Assembly (NCBI GenBank): GCA_016592635.1
Contig: AP023240.1
Location: forward strand, 1,488,001-1,552,000
Source of the DNA: Methyloprofundus sp.
GTDB taxonomy: Bacteria; Pseudomonadota; Gammaproteobacteria; Methylococcales; Methylomonadaceae
Reading direction: 5' to 3'
DNA length: 64,000 nt
Part shown: positions 16,627 through 25,576 of the stretch, in pieces
Numbering within the stretch: position 1 is the stretch's first letter
Layout: every line of letters begins with the position of its first letter
The notes under the pieces: generated by a model
Told to the model about the DNA's origin: nothing
Seen by the model: the letters and a program-made list of their open reading frames with translations, nothing else
Databases searched by the model: none
Position numbers and translations under genes: made by a program

Positions 16627-18000
16627 TCAATCCATACCCACAAAACTAACCCCCACAACAAAGCCCACCCCATCCAAACGATTCCCAATCTGAATCCTAG
16701 CCTGATGCAAATCCACTATCTCTTTCACAATAGCCAAACCCAACCCACAGCCATCGCCAGGGCTACCCTGAATACGATAAAATCGTTCAAAAATTCGTTC
16801 CTGTTCTGCTGGGGGAATTCCCACTCCATCATCTTCAACTAACAAGCAAGGTTCTGCATCGAGCTGTAACCTGACCACAATATTGCCTTGTTCGCGGCCA
16901 TAGCAGATGGCATTGTCGATTAAATTAGCTAATAACTCTCGTAGCAAGATGCTATCGCCTGTTATCCATACGGGTTGGTTGGGGCTATCGAAGCTTAGAT
17001 CTATTTGTTTTTGCAGCGCTTTCGGCACCCATTCCATACATACATCCCGTGCTAAGCTGTGTAGATCAACCTGTTGTCGGTGATGACTGCCTTCGATAGG
17101 TTCGGAGCGTGCTAATACCAATAACTGCGATATCAGGTGTGAGACTCGATCCGCGCTATTTTGCATTTGTCCTAACGAGGTTTGCATGGTGTCCAGGTTA
17201 TTTTCGCGTTGTGCCACTTGCGCCTGTAATTTTAAGCCTGCCAACGGGGTGCGTAATTGATGTGCTGCATTGGCAATAAAACGTTGTTGGGCGGCTATCG
17301 CGGTTGTTAGCCTGGATAGTAGTTGATTAATGGTATCGGTTAAGGTTTTGACTTCAGTAAAGACATGCACATCTTGTAACGGGCTTAGATCTTGTGGTGA
17401 GCGTTGTGCAATCTGGGTTGCCAATTTATGCAAGGGCGACAGAATTATTTTTATATTTTTAAATAAGTATAGAGACATCAATATAGTAAAGATGAGCTGC
17501 GGGATTAAGTCAGCCAATAAAATATCAATCATCATGTCTTGGCGTTTATTCAACGTTTCTGCGACATAAATAGTAACTTTTTCGGGGATGGCCTTATTTC
17601 TTAGCCGCACTGATACCACACGTACTGGCTTATCATCAATGCGGGTATTAAAAAATAGCGGCTCTGTAGCATCAAACTCGGCAAGTTCTAGTTCAGGTAA
17701 TGCAGGATCACCTGCTATTGCCCCTTGTTGTTCCGCTACAATTTTAAAGTAGGTTTTATCCAAGTCATCCCAGCTGAAAACTTCCAGTGCATTTGCGGAG
17801 AGTTCGACAGAAAGGTGCTGATTGGTAAATTTGATTTCTTGTTCTAAGGAATGCGCTGAATTGAGTAACCAACGGTCATAGGTTTTATCGACATAATGCA
17901 AGGTCATCCAATAGGATAAGGCTGTTTCTAGCAGCAAAAAGCAAAATACCGGCACCAACAAACGGATAATAATGGTTTTTTTTAGGCTTTTACTGGCCAT
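16627..18000 (-). CDS. Sensor histidine kinase, TctE/QseC type
   Basis: The 457-residue inner-membrane kinase has a first membrane segment near residues 10-32, a periplasmic 2CSK_N-type domain to about 165 (beginning DKTYDRWLLNSAHSLEQEI), a second membrane segment near 167-187, a HAMP-like linker, and a cytoplasmic catalytic core. The phosphorylated His lies in AAHQLRTPLAGLKLQAQ near 245; the N box LLANLIDNAICYG, the G1 box VEDDGVGIP and the G2 box GCGLGLAIVKEI are all intact. TctE-like sensors often sense citrate or other organic acids, but the ligand here is not known. It is transcribed two bases after the response regulator, on the same strand, so the pair is an operon. The carbonic anhydrase and SulP genes next to it may be its targets. 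Confidence 0.9.
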   Translation of the reverse strand: MASKSLKKTIIIRLLVPVFCFLLLETALSYWMTLHYVDKTYDRWLLNSAHSLEQEIKFTNQHLSVELSANALEVFSWDDLDKTYFKIVAEQQGAIAGDPALPELELAEFDATEPLFFNTRIDDKPVRVVSVRLRNKAIPEKVTIYVAETLNKRQDMMIDILLADLIPQLIFTILMSLYLFKNIKIILSPLHKLATQIAQRSPQDLSPLQDVHVFTEVKTLTDTINQLLSRLTTAIAAQQRFIANAAHQLRTPLAGLKLQAQVAQRENNLDTMQTSLGQMQNSADRVSHLISQLLVLARSEPIEGSHHRQQVDLHSLARDVCMEWVPKALQKQIDLSFDSPNQPVWITGDSILLRELLANLIDNAICYGREQGNIVVRLQLDAEPCLLVEDDGVGIPPAEQERIFERFYRIQGSPGDGCGLGLAIVKEIVDLHQARIQIGNRLDGVGFVVGVSFVGMD

Positions 18001-18002
18001 GT

Positions 18003-18668
18003 TTAGTTTGCCTCTAGTAAATAACCCAAACCGCGAATGGTGCGAATAACGGTTTGATAAGGTGCTAGTTTTTTGCGCAAGCGGTGAGTGTAGACTTCAA
18101 TTGCATTATCGGCCAATGCTTCACTGCTCGATGCTAAGCGTTGGGCAATGCGGTCTTTGCTGACCACTTTGCCTGCTTGCAGGATTAAGATTTCCAGCAC
18201 TGCGGTTTCCCGGGCGGAGAGCTTGAGTGGTTGTGCATCAGCAAGAATCTGATGAGTTTGGGTGTCTAATTCTAAGCGACCGACTGTAATACGATGACTG
18301 AAACCACCATAACAACGGCGAATAAGTGCTTGAATCCTTGCTTCCAACTCACCTAAATCAAAAGGCTTGGTTAAATAGTCATCTGCTCCTTGGCTGATGC
18401 CTTCAATCCGATCAGTGACACCATCACGTGCAGTAAGAATAAGTATTGGTAAGGCTACTTTTTGATGCCGTAATATACGCAGTACTTCCAAACCATCCAT
18501 ATCTGGTAAACCTAAATCCAGTACAATTAGGTCAAAATCTTGTGCTTGTATTAATTGCAAAGCATACTGACCCGATGCGGTAGCGCTCACAGTATAACCA
18601 CTTTGTTGTAAAATATGGCTTAAGCCGTCACTGAGTACTGCATCATCCTCAATTAATAATATATTCAT
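18003..18668 (-). CDS. OmpR-family response regulator (TctD/QseB type)
   Basis: The 221-residue protein has a receiver domain (MNILLIEDDAVLSDGLSH; phospho-acceptor Asp in LIVLDLGLPDMDG near residue 51; Thr in ILTARDG; Lys in YLTKPFDLGEL near 101) and an OmpR-type winged-helix DNA-binding domain (LKLSARETAVLEILILQAG, then VYTHRLRKKLAPYQTVIRTI). All key residues are in place. It precedes its kinase by two bases and is divergent from the carbonic anhydrase gene. The 95-base gap between them holds tandem GAAAGGTTA repeats spaced by 11 bases, as expected for a site bound head-to-tail by an OmpR-type dimer. Self-regulation is therefore likely, with control of the divergent genes possible. Confidence 0.92.
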   Translation of the reverse strand: MNILLIEDDAVLSDGLSHILQQSGYTVSATASGQYALQLIQAQDFDLIVLDLGLPDMDGLEVLRILRHQKVALPILILTARDGVTDRIEGISQGADDYLTKPFDLGELEARIQALIRRCYGGFSHRITVGRLELDTQTHQILADAQPLKLSARETAVLEILILQAGKVVSKDRIAQRLASSSEALADNAIEVYTHRLRKKLAPYQTVIRTIRGLGYLLEAN

Positions 18669-18682
18669 TGTTTACAGGGGGT

Positions 18683-18714
18683 GAAAGGTTACTGAAAGGT
18701 TATGTACCTATAAT
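18683..18714 (+). promoter_or_regulatory. Promoter with tandem 11-bp-period response-regulator repeats
   Basis: GAAAGGTTA occurs twice, at 18683-18691 and 18694-18702, an 11-base period that places both copies on one face of the DNA. A perfect -10 box, TATAAT, follows at 18709-18714, and the carbonic anhydrase ATG is at 18764. The second repeat overlaps the expected -35 position, which is the geometry of an OmpR/PhoB-type activator replacing a -35 box. Assignment to the neighbouring regulator is inference. Confidence 0.6.
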
Positions 18715-18763
18715 CAGTTTTAACAGTAGCAGTTATAACGATTAAAGTCTTCAGAGAATTATT

Positions 18764-19408
18764 ATGCAATCATTTGAAAAATTATTAGAACAAAATAAGC
18801 AGTGGTCAGCGCACAAAAAAGCCCAGGATCCACAGTTTTTTGAACAATTATCCAAAGGACAGAAGCCTGAGTTTTTATGGATCGGCTGTTCAGACAGTCG
18901 TGTGCCAGGTGAAATTATTGTCAATGCCGAACCTGGTGAAATTTTTATTCATCGTAATATTGCTAATCAGGTGATTCCGACTGATTTTAATTGCCTCAGT
19001 GTTTTGCAGTATGCGGTCAATGTATTGCAGGTAAAGCATATTATTGTTTGTGGGCATTATAACTGCGGCGGCGTGGTGGCTGCATTAGATAAGCAGCGTT
19101 CGGATTTGGTGATTACCAATAAATGGTTGATGCATATTAAAAATACTTACCGTCTGCACCAAGAAGAAATTGATGACCTAACTGACGGAACCGAGCGGGT
19201 TAACAAGTTGGTTGAATTAAATGTGATCGAACAAGTGAATGCGCTATCGCATACGTCTATTATTCAAGAATCTTGGTTTCAGCATAAAATGCCAACGTTG
19301 CATGGCTGGGTTTATGGCTTAGAAGATGGTTTGATTAATCCTTTGGTTACCTTGGGGTCTAACCATGAAATTAATCCAATTTTTCAATATGAACAGATAA
19401 AGAGGTAA
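18764..19408 (+). CDS. can: Beta-class carbonic anhydrase
   Basis: The 214-residue enzyme interconverts CO2 and bicarbonate. It has all zinc ligands and active-site residues of the beta class: CSDSRVPGEIIVNAEPGEIF around residue 42 (Cys and the Asp-Arg dyad), then HRNIANQVIP, and HYNCGGVVAAL near 98-103 with the His and second Cys. The C-terminal region (WVYGLEDGLINPLV) is as in E. coli Can. The length is standard. Four bases after its stop starts a SulP transporter, so the two form an operon. Together they are expected to supply bicarbonate for anaplerotic carboxylation (for example by PycAB, found elsewhere in this window) or to handle CO2 from C1 oxidation. The promoter region points to two-component control. 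Confidence 0.95.
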   Translation: MQSFEKLLEQNKQWSAHKKAQDPQFFEQLSKGQKPEFLWIGCSDSRVPGEIIVNAEPGEIFIHRNIANQVIPTDFNCLSVLQYAVNVLQVKHIIVCGHYNCGGVVAALDKQRSDLVITNKWLMHIKNTYRLHQEEIDDLTDGTERVNKLVELNVIEQVNALSHTSIIQESWFQHKMPTLHGWVYGLEDGLINPLVTLGSNHEINPIFQYEQIKR

Positions 19409-19411
19409 ATT

Positions 19412-20992
19412 ATGCAAACAGATAAGTCGTCTAGTTCTAATTTGGGTGTTTGGGCGAATCTTCGCGATGATATTCCCGCTGGTATAGCCGTATTTCTTGT
19501 TGCCGTACCACTTTGTTTGGGTATTGCGATGGCCTCGGGGGCACCATTATTCTCAGGATTGATTGCAGGCATTATGGGAGGGATCATAGTCCCTTTGATT
19601 GGTCGTTCTGCTTTGGGGGTGAGTGGTCCAGCAGCAGGGTTGGCAGTGATTGTGCTGACATCTATTCAAGAAATGGGTTTTGAGACTTTTCTATTAGCGT
19701 TAGTGATCGCTGGTGTTTTTCAGGCTGTTATGGGGGTTGCTAAAGCGGGCATCATTGGTTATTTTTTTCCAACATCAGTGATTAGCGGTATGTTGGCTGG
19801 CATTGGTTTTATTATCTTTCTAAAGCAGATTCCTCATGCTATCGGTTATGATAAGGATTATGAAGGCGATATGGCGTTTATGCAGGGCGATGGCTATAAC
19901 ACCTTTAGTGAATTGGATCACATAGTCAATTATATTACCCCTGGTGCGTTACTGGTGGCTTTGGTATCACTCGCGATCCTGATTTTATGGGAACGTCCTG
20001 TGATGCAAAAAAATCCTATTTTTAAGGTAATGCCGGGATCTCTTGTTGCAGTGTTAGCGGGTATTTCAATCAGTCAGTTGCTGCGTCTATTTTATCCTGA
20101 GATGACCTTGGAAGCAGAGCATATGGTCAGTATTCCTGTTGTGCAAGATAGTGCGGATTTATTCAACCAGTTCACTTTTCCTGATTTTTCTCAGATTGGT
20201 AATGCGCAAGTTTATATAACCGCATTGACATTGGCTATTGTTGCTAGTTTGGAAACTTTACTGTGTGTGGAAGCCGCCGATAAACTGGATGTGGAAAAAA
20301 GGGTAACACCTAAAAACCGCGAATTGATTGCACAAGGTTTGGCTAATAGCATGTCTGGGTTAGTGGGCGGCTTACCTGTTACTCAGGTTATCGTGCGGAG
20401 TTCTGCCAATATTCAGGCGGGTGCAAAAACGAAAGCTTCTGCGTTTGTGCATGGTCTCTTGTTGTTGGTAGCGGTTATCTTGATCCCCGCACTGCTTAAT
20501 TTGATTCCATTGGCTAGTTTGGCGGCTATTTTGTTAGTGGTTGGTTATAAATTAGCCAAGCCGGAATTATTTGTAAAAATGTATAACACCGGGATGTATC
20601 ATTTCATTCCTTTTATAGCGACTATTTTGGGGCTGATTTTTACCAACTTGCTGGTTGGTATCGGTATTGGCTTGTTGATAGCTCTATTGTGCGTATTGTT
20701 GGAAAACTATAAAGTTGCTGGCTATTATCATGAGGAGCATGACGATAAAACTATTATTATTTACTTGTCAGAACAGGTTTCTTTTTTGAATAAGGCTAAT
20801 ATTTTACGGACTCTGGATCATATTCCTGATTTTTCTAAAGTCATTATTGATGCTTCGAGTTCAAGATACATCGATTATGATGTTTATGAGATTATTCTCA
20901 ATTTCAAGGCGGAGGCAAAGCGTAAAGGTATTCAATTGCAGATTATTAACCTTAATGGTTATGGGAGCTTGGAGCCACCTAGAAGTGTGTAG
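19412..20992 (+). CDS. SulP-family anion (probable bicarbonate) transporter
   Basis: The 526-residue inner-membrane protein belongs to the SulP/SLC26 family: about 12-14 hydrophobic segments, beginning LRDDIPAGIAVFLVAVPLCLGIAMA, with PTSVISGMLAGIGFIIFLKQ near residue 125 and VEKRVTPKNRELIAQGLANS near 290, and a C-terminal STAS-like domain (about 435-520) ending NGYGSLEPPRSV. It seems full-length. Adjacent to carbonic anhydrase, with four bases between them, it most probably imports bicarbonate in a Na+- or H+-dependent way. Sulfate transport cannot be excluded from sequence alone. It belongs to a different type from the SulP remnant at 4102. Confidence 0.9.
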   Translation: MQTDKSSSSNLGVWANLRDDIPAGIAVFLVAVPLCLGIAMASGAPLFSGLIAGIMGGIIVPLIGRSALGVSGPAAGLAVIVLTSIQEMGFETFLLALVIAGVFQAVMGVAKAGIIGYFFPTSVISGMLAGIGFIIFLKQIPHAIGYDKDYEGDMAFMQGDGYNTFSELDHIVNYITPGALLVALVSLAILILWERPVMQKNPIFKVMPGSLVAVLAGISISQLLRLFYPEMTLEAEHMVSIPVVQDSADLFNQFTFPDFSQIGNAQVYITALTLAIVASLETLLCVEAADKLDVEKRVTPKNRELIAQGLANSMSGLVGGLPVTQVIVRSSANIQAGAKTKASAFVHGLLLLVAVILIPALLNLIPLASLAAILLVVGYKLAKPELFVKMYNTGMYHFIPFIATILGLIFTNLLVGIGIGLLIALLCVLLENYKVAGYYHEEHDDKTIIIYLSEQVSFLNKANILRTLDHIPDFSKVIIDASSSRYIDYDVYEIILNFKAEAKRKGIQLQIINLNGYGSLEPPRSV

Positions 20993-21069
20993 TCGTTTAC
21001 TGTCAAAGTTAAGAAAAATTCATGTTGCCAAGCTCTGTTGTATTTTGCTAAGTAGAGCATAATGTTATA

Positions 21070-21094
21070 CGTTCCCAAATGGAGTTTGGGAACG
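21070..21094. repeat. CGTTCCCA hairpin repeat
   Basis: The sequence CGTTCCCAAA (21070-21079), a 5-base loop and its exact reverse complement (21085-21094) form a 10-bp stem. Such CGTTCCCA..TGGGAACG palindromes are dispersed in many bacterial genomes. It directly precedes the truncated DUF2490 gene. Confidence 0.75.
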
Positions 21095-21677
21095 AGATAA
21101 ATCCAGTGCTGCTGCCAGTAAATGGCAATGGTGGGTGGAAGGACAGGGACGTTGGTTTGATAATGCTGACCACTTGGGGCAAAGTATTATTCGCCCTGGT
21201 GTAGGCTATAAATTTTCTGACCGAGTTAGTTTGTGGCTAGGGTATGCTTGGGTAAGAACCTCACCATTAGATAAGGCACACACAGACGAGCATCGTATTT
21301 GGCAGCAATTAAGTTGGAATAGAGGTTATTCTTGGGGAAAGCTAGCAACTCGTACCCGTTTGGAGCAACGCTTTTTATCTAATGGTAATGATACCGGTTG
21401 GCGTTTTCGCCAATTTTTAAAATATACCCACCCTTTGTTTTCTGAGCGTGTGTATTTGTCATTATGGGATGAAGTGTTTGTTAATTTCAACAGCACTGAC
21501 TGGAGCGCAAACAGTGGTTTCGGACAAAATCGTATCTTTGCAGGTGTTGGTGTATTTGTTGATCCCGATAAGCACTATCGTTTTGAAGTGGGCTATCTCA
21601 ATCAGTTTGCTCACCTTGAGAGTCGAGATGACCTAATGAATCACTTAATTTCAGCTAGTTTATTTATTCGTTATTAG
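21095..21677 (+). pseudogene. DUF2490 outer-membrane beta-barrel protein, 5'-truncated
   Basis: The frame is open from after a TAA at 21060 to the stop at 21677, but has no ATG near its start. The first recognisable residues, DKSSAAASKWQWWVEGQGR, belong to the mature part of DUF2490 beta-barrel proteins (GQSIIRPGVGYKFSDRVSLW, then FRQFLKYTHPLF, NRIFAGVGVFV and HLISASLFIRY at the C terminus with its final aromatic). The signal peptide and start codon are missing, so the protein cannot reach the outer membrane as such. A CGTTCCCA hairpin sits exactly at the lost 5' end. A GTG at 21135 is the first possible start but would lack the secretion signal. I read it as a gene broken by insertion or rearrangement. 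A hydrophobic transporter gene follows after 31 bases. Confidence 0.75.
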
Positions 21678-21708
21678 CTGGATTGTTTATAATAATAGAA
21701 GATAGGTA

Positions 21709-23853
21709 ATGCTTGCAGAAAATTTAAAAACAGATTGTTACCTCTACAATTTCAGCTCCACTAAGTATATTGTTGGTAGTCTGGTTTTTGGGTTTGCATT
21801 TGGTTCACTCATAGGTGAAGCGGCAGCAAAGCTGCAAATTCTCGGTGATATTTATATTGGGCTGCTGCAAATGACAGTGCTGCCTTATATTATGTTTGCC
21901 CTGATTGCTAATATTGGTCGTCTCACTGTTGTTGAAGCAAAATTATTGACTCGGCAAGGGCTGCTAGTCTTATTATGCCTATGGCTAGTTGGGATGCTCA
22001 GTGTCTGGGCGATCTCAATGGCTTTGCCTAAAGTCGAACATGCTTCTTTTTTCAGCTCCTTGTTAATAGAAAGTGTGCCGAAAATTGAGTTTCTGCAATT
22101 ATTTATTCCTGCCAATATTTTTCTATCACTCGCTGATAATGCAGTGCCTGCCGTGGTGTTATTCAGCATGATGTTTGGTACTGCCTGCATCGGCTGTCGA
22201 GAGCACCAGCCCTTATTAGAGTATTGCGAGCAGATAACTAAAGTGCTATTAAGGGTTAATAGTTTGGTACTTATCCTGACTCCAATAGGGATTTTTGGGA
22301 TTGCGGCTAGTGCAGCCGGGACTTTAACACTGGAAGAATTTAGCCGCGTGCAAGCGTATGTGTTGATGCTAATTGCCGCAGTGACTATCGTGACCGTAGC
22401 TGTCTTACCGTTGCTGGTAGCCAGTTGCACACCGTTTAGTTATAGTCAAATTTTTCGCGAATCAAGAGATGCGTTGCTGACAGTTTTTGTGGTTGGTAGC
22501 GTGTTTGTCGTGATTCCACTGCTAATAAAAGGTGTCAACCAGCTCTATAGCGAGCATTGCACCACTGAATGTCAACATGCACGTATCCCTGATATGGTGC
22601 TGCCACTTGCTTACCCTTTTCCTGATATGGGTAAAGTATTAAGTTTAGTCTTTGTGGTTTTTGCCGCTTGGTTCTATGGCAGGCCGCTGGATTTTCTGGA
22701 TTACCCTGAGATGTTGCTTGTCGGGCTTTTTTTAAGTTTTGGTAAGCTGATTACCGCCTTACCTTTTTTGCTTGACCTCTATCATCTACCCGATGATATT
22801 TTTAATCTGTTTATTGCGGTGGGTGTTATTTGCGGGCGCACTGCCGATGTTGCAGGCGCGATGCATTTAATGGCTTTTACGATTTTGACTACTGCATTAA
22901 TGACGGGCACCTTTAAAATTAAGTGGGCAGTTCTGGCGCGTAATGCAGTGATCAGTTTATTGTTATTTGCTGTGGCCGCTCTAGGTATTCGTGCTTTTCT
23001 GGAACAGCAACGTAGTGTTGAGCATCCACAGAATAAAATATTGCACATGCAATTATTAAATAAGCGAGTGGCACATACTGTTGCTGATATTTCGCTACCA
23101 AATTCTGTACAGCTGGCAGCTGGTCAGCATTTGATTGATAGAATTCGGCAGCGCGGTATTATCAGAATTGGCATCCACGCAGATAGCTTGCCCTTTACGT
23201 TCTACAATTCTGAGGCACAACTGGTAGGCTTTGATATAGATTTAATGATGTACCTAGCTGAAGATTTACAAGTCACTATTGAATTTATACCTTATGTAAG
23301 TGAAAACCTTTTGCAACAGCTAGAAAACGATCATTTTGATATTGCTGTTTCAGGCATTACGCCTAATGCTCGCTTACTTGCTTCGACACGGATCTTATAT
23401 AGTCATAGTTATTTAGACACGCATATGGCTTTAGTGGTTCCAGATCAAAAGCGTAAACAGTTTAGTGATATTAGCCAGCATCACAAACTAAAAGAGGTAC
23501 ATGTTGGCGTACGTAAAGGCAGTAATTTTGCAGCGCGTATTAAAGATATTTTTCCTGATTTTAAAGTCACCGAGCTTGATTCTGAAGCTGACTTTTTTCA
23601 CTTACCAGAATTTCACGAGCAGATTTTACTGACCAGTGCCGAGGGTGGAGCCGCTTGGACTCTGCTTAACCCTGATTACGATGTTGTTACCCCATTTTCA
23701 GTGCATCAGGGAGCGCCGTTGGTTATTGCTGTAGGCGGTGAGGATTTAATGCTGGAACACTTTCTTACTACTTGGATTAAGTTAAAACAAACGGATGGTA
23801 CGATTGATACCTTATTTAAACATTGGATTCAGGGGGAGTCTGTGCAGGAATAA
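21709..23853 (+). CDS. Dicarboxylate/amino acid:cation symporter fused to a solute-binding domain
   Basis: The 714-residue protein joins two parts. Residues about 15-420 are an SLC1/DAACS-type cation symporter: eight or more hydrophobic segments, FGSLIGEAAAKLQILGD, LPYIMFALIANIGRL, PANIFLSLADNAVPAVVLF near 145 and GRTADVAGAMHLM near 385. Residues about 465-710 are a periplasmic SBP_bac_3 domain (RIRQRGIIRIGIHADSLPF, FDIDLMMYLAEDLQVTIEF, DIAVSGITPNARLL). A hydrophobic segment (LLLFAVAALGIRAFLE) near 425-450 tethers it outside. Such joined symporter-binding proteins bring substrate capture and transport into one chain; the ligand is probably an acidic amino acid or dicarboxylate. The gene follows the truncated DUF2490 gene. 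Confidence 0.88.
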   Translation: MLAENLKTDCYLYNFSSTKYIVGSLVFGFAFGSLIGEAAAKLQILGDIYIGLLQMTVLPYIMFALIANIGRLTVVEAKLLTRQGLLVLLCLWLVGMLSVWAISMALPKVEHASFFSSLLIESVPKIEFLQLFIPANIFLSLADNAVPAVVLFSMMFGTACIGCREHQPLLEYCEQITKVLLRVNSLVLILTPIGIFGIAASAAGTLTLEEFSRVQAYVLMLIAAVTIVTVAVLPLLVASCTPFSYSQIFRESRDALLTVFVVGSVFVVIPLLIKGVNQLYSEHCTTECQHARIPDMVLPLAYPFPDMGKVLSLVFVVFAAWFYGRPLDFLDYPEMLLVGLFLSFGKLITALPFLLDLYHLPDDIFNLFIAVGVICGRTADVAGAMHLMAFTILTTALMTGTFKIKWAVLARNAVISLLLFAVAALGIRAFLEQQRSVEHPQNKILHMQLLNKRVAHTVADISLPNSVQLAAGQHLIDRIRQRGIIRIGIHADSLPFTFYNSEAQLVGFDIDLMMYLAEDLQVTIEFIPYVSENLLQQLENDHFDIAVSGITPNARLLASTRILYSHSYLDTHMALVVPDQKRKQFSDISQHHKLKEVHVGVRKGSNFAARIKDIFPDFKVTELDSEADFFHLPEFHEQILLTSAEGGAAWTLLNPDYDVVTPFSVHQGAPLVIAVGGEDLMLEHFLTTWIKLKQTDGTIDTLFKHWIQGESVQE

Positions 23854-24234
23854 AGGAGGCCGGAATATTTTAATGGATTAGGTTGGAATGCTTGATGTTG
23901 TAAAACGATACTTTAAAAAGTATCTAGTGGATAGGATATAGCTTTAAATGATTTTTTATTGATGGTCTATACTTAAATATTGATGTTGCGGACTTGTATT
24001 TAAAGTCAGTAAGTTACTGGTTTTTCTAAGTATTATAGCTATTGGTTCCTCTGGATTCTGTGTGACATCCAGTTATATAGTCATGATCAAGTTGGAATGC
24101 TGTGTGTTAAGTTATTTATTCTGATATAGTCAGAATTGCAAATATATTTGTAGGATTAAAAGATTTACCTTATTTGTTCATAGTTCAGAGAATATTTTAA
24201 TTTAGAAATTTAAGATTTAGACTGAGGAAATGAT
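23854..24234. other. Intergenic, 381 bases
   Basis: The stretch is A/T-rich, has no coding frame, and precedes the repeat protein gene. It contains a 7-bp hairpin, GATACTTTAAAAAGTATC (23909-23926), without a T tract. It should contain the promoter of the next gene. Nothing else was identified. Confidence 0.6.
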
Positions 24235-25506
24235 ATGAAAAATACAACATTTGGTTATTTTAAGGAGGAAGGTGGTGTGGCGTTAACAAAACGTCCTATT
24301 GGAGGAGCTATTATGAGAAAAGTAGCGCATTCTGCTCGGGATTGGGGCAATGCAACAGGAGTTCCTGATGCAGCGGGAAATGCAATGAATACCGCAATAA
24401 ATTCAGCAGGAAATGCAGCGAATGCAGCAAGAAATGCACCGGGAAATGCAGTGAATGCAGCGGGAAATGCAGCGAATGCAGCAAGAAATGCAGCAAGAAA
24501 TGCAGCGAATGCAGCAAGAAATGCACCAGGAAATGCAATGAATGCAGCAAGAAATGCACCGGGAAATGCAATGAATGCAGCAAGAAATGCAGCGAATGCA
24601 GCGGGAAATGCAGCGGGAAATGCAGTGAATGCCGCGAAGAATACAAACTTTCAACCAGTACTTAACGCGGCTGAAAGAGGGCTTGATGTGACTGATGAGG
24701 CGGCGACTGCTACAGGGCTTGTTGCTATTGGTACCTCTATTGCTGCTCTGTCGGGGAGTACGGCAGGTTTTGTCGTTGCGGTAGGCGGGCCACAGGTAGC
24801 GATTACTCTTGGAGTCGTTTCTTTGGTAGGTATAGCAAAAGGAAGCTACTCTAATCGTGAAGCAGCACATAAGAAGCTACAGCCTTATGTATGGAGCCTA
24901 ATCGATGATGAGGCTCCAAAACAAAATATATGGGGAAGTGCTGAAAACTTAGAAAAAGCTGCAAGTGCGGCAGCCTACCTTATGAAAGATGCAAAATCAC
25001 AATATGCACAAATGGGTAGTAAACTAAAACAAGCTCAAGAGAAGTTTAATAGTTTCTGGGATAGTTATAAGCTGCTAATTGAGCACCTTATTATGGAGGA
25101 TAGAAGAAGTGGACAGTGGGTATATGAGTCAATAATAAATCGACCACACGGTATGGGTAATGCAGATTTAGGTGCAATCGGTAATACGTTTAGAGAAATA
25201 CATAATGATAAAGTGAAAGCTAATGCGGAATGGGATAAAGCAACTAAACGAGGAGGTGCTGTTTTTGAATTTATGCGTCGTTTAGTGCATGTTGGAAACT
25301 ATTTGCAATGTGCAGGTATTATTCAAGAAGCGACTTTTGCTTCATTGAATAAGGGAGGGACAGTTGACCCAGGTGATGTGCTCTATCGTTGGGAAGGAGC
25401 CCAGGAATATAGAAGATCCCTTAAAGAGATATCTGATGTGATTGAAAAAGAAAATGCAAATTACGTTAAGGCTAAGCGATTTATGGCACAAAATAATATT
25501 AGATAA
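24235..25506 (+). CDS. Ala/Asn 11-residue-repeat protein with paired hydrophobic helices
   Basis: The 423-residue product has an unusual layout. Residues about 59-136 are a low-complexity array of GNAxNAARNAP-type units with an 11-residue period, at times shortened to seven residues. A hendecad period fits amphipathic helices, as in LEA or apolipoprotein-like chains. A glycine-rich hydrophobic stretch (GLVAIGTSIAALSGSTAG and VAITLGVVSLVGIAKG, about 160-205) could form two membrane helices. The remaining part to 423 is helical, charged and without a known domain (FREIHNDKVKANAEWDKATK; WEGAQEYRRSLKEISDVIEK). No signal peptide is seen. The start has GAGGAAATG just upstream. A membrane-active effector or stress protein is possible; I cannot assign a function. 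Confidence 0.75.
   Translation: MKNTTFGYFKEEGGVALTKRPIGGAIMRKVAHSARDWGNATGVPDAAGNAMNTAINSAGNAANAARNAPGNAVNAAGNAANAARNAARNAANAARNAPGNAMNAARNAPGNAMNAARNAANAAGNAAGNAVNAAKNTNFQPVLNAAERGLDVTDEAATATGLVAIGTSIAALSGSTAGFVVAVGGPQVAITLGVVSLVGIAKGSYSNREAAHKKLQPYVWSLIDDEAPKQNIWGSAENLEKAASAAAYLMKDAKSQYAQMGSKLKQAQEKFNSFWDSYKLLIEHLIMEDRRSGQWVYESIINRPHGMGNADLGAIGNTFREIHNDKVKANAEWDKATKRGGAVFEFMRRLVHVGNYLQCAGIIQEATFASLNKGGTVDPGDVLYRWEGAQEYRRSLKEISDVIEKENANYVKAKRFMAQNNIR
24409..24642 (+). repeat. Tandem 33-base (11-codon) degenerate repeats in the Ala/Asn protein
   Basis: The DNA alternates short words such as AATGCAGCAAGAAATGCA and GGAAATGCAATG; codons cover the periodic protein units of residues 59-136. The region looks prone to slippage and copy-number change. 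The long frames on the opposite strand are shadows of the same repeats. Confidence 0.85.
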
Positions 25507-25576
25507 TTAGTAGCTTGCTGACGTTTTGCCCGCCTTCTCTATTTGGACAATAGTTAGATGCTACGTTAATCTATTG

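Noticed and set aside
24409..24642. Possible CRISPR array
   Set aside because: The repeats are contiguous, in frame, without spacers and no cas genes are near.
24311..24870. Two long minus-strand frames, one rich in His, Leu and Phe and the other in Cys, Ile and Ser
   Set aside because: They are antisense shadows of the 33-base tandem repeats of the plus-strand gene and have no ribosome binding site.
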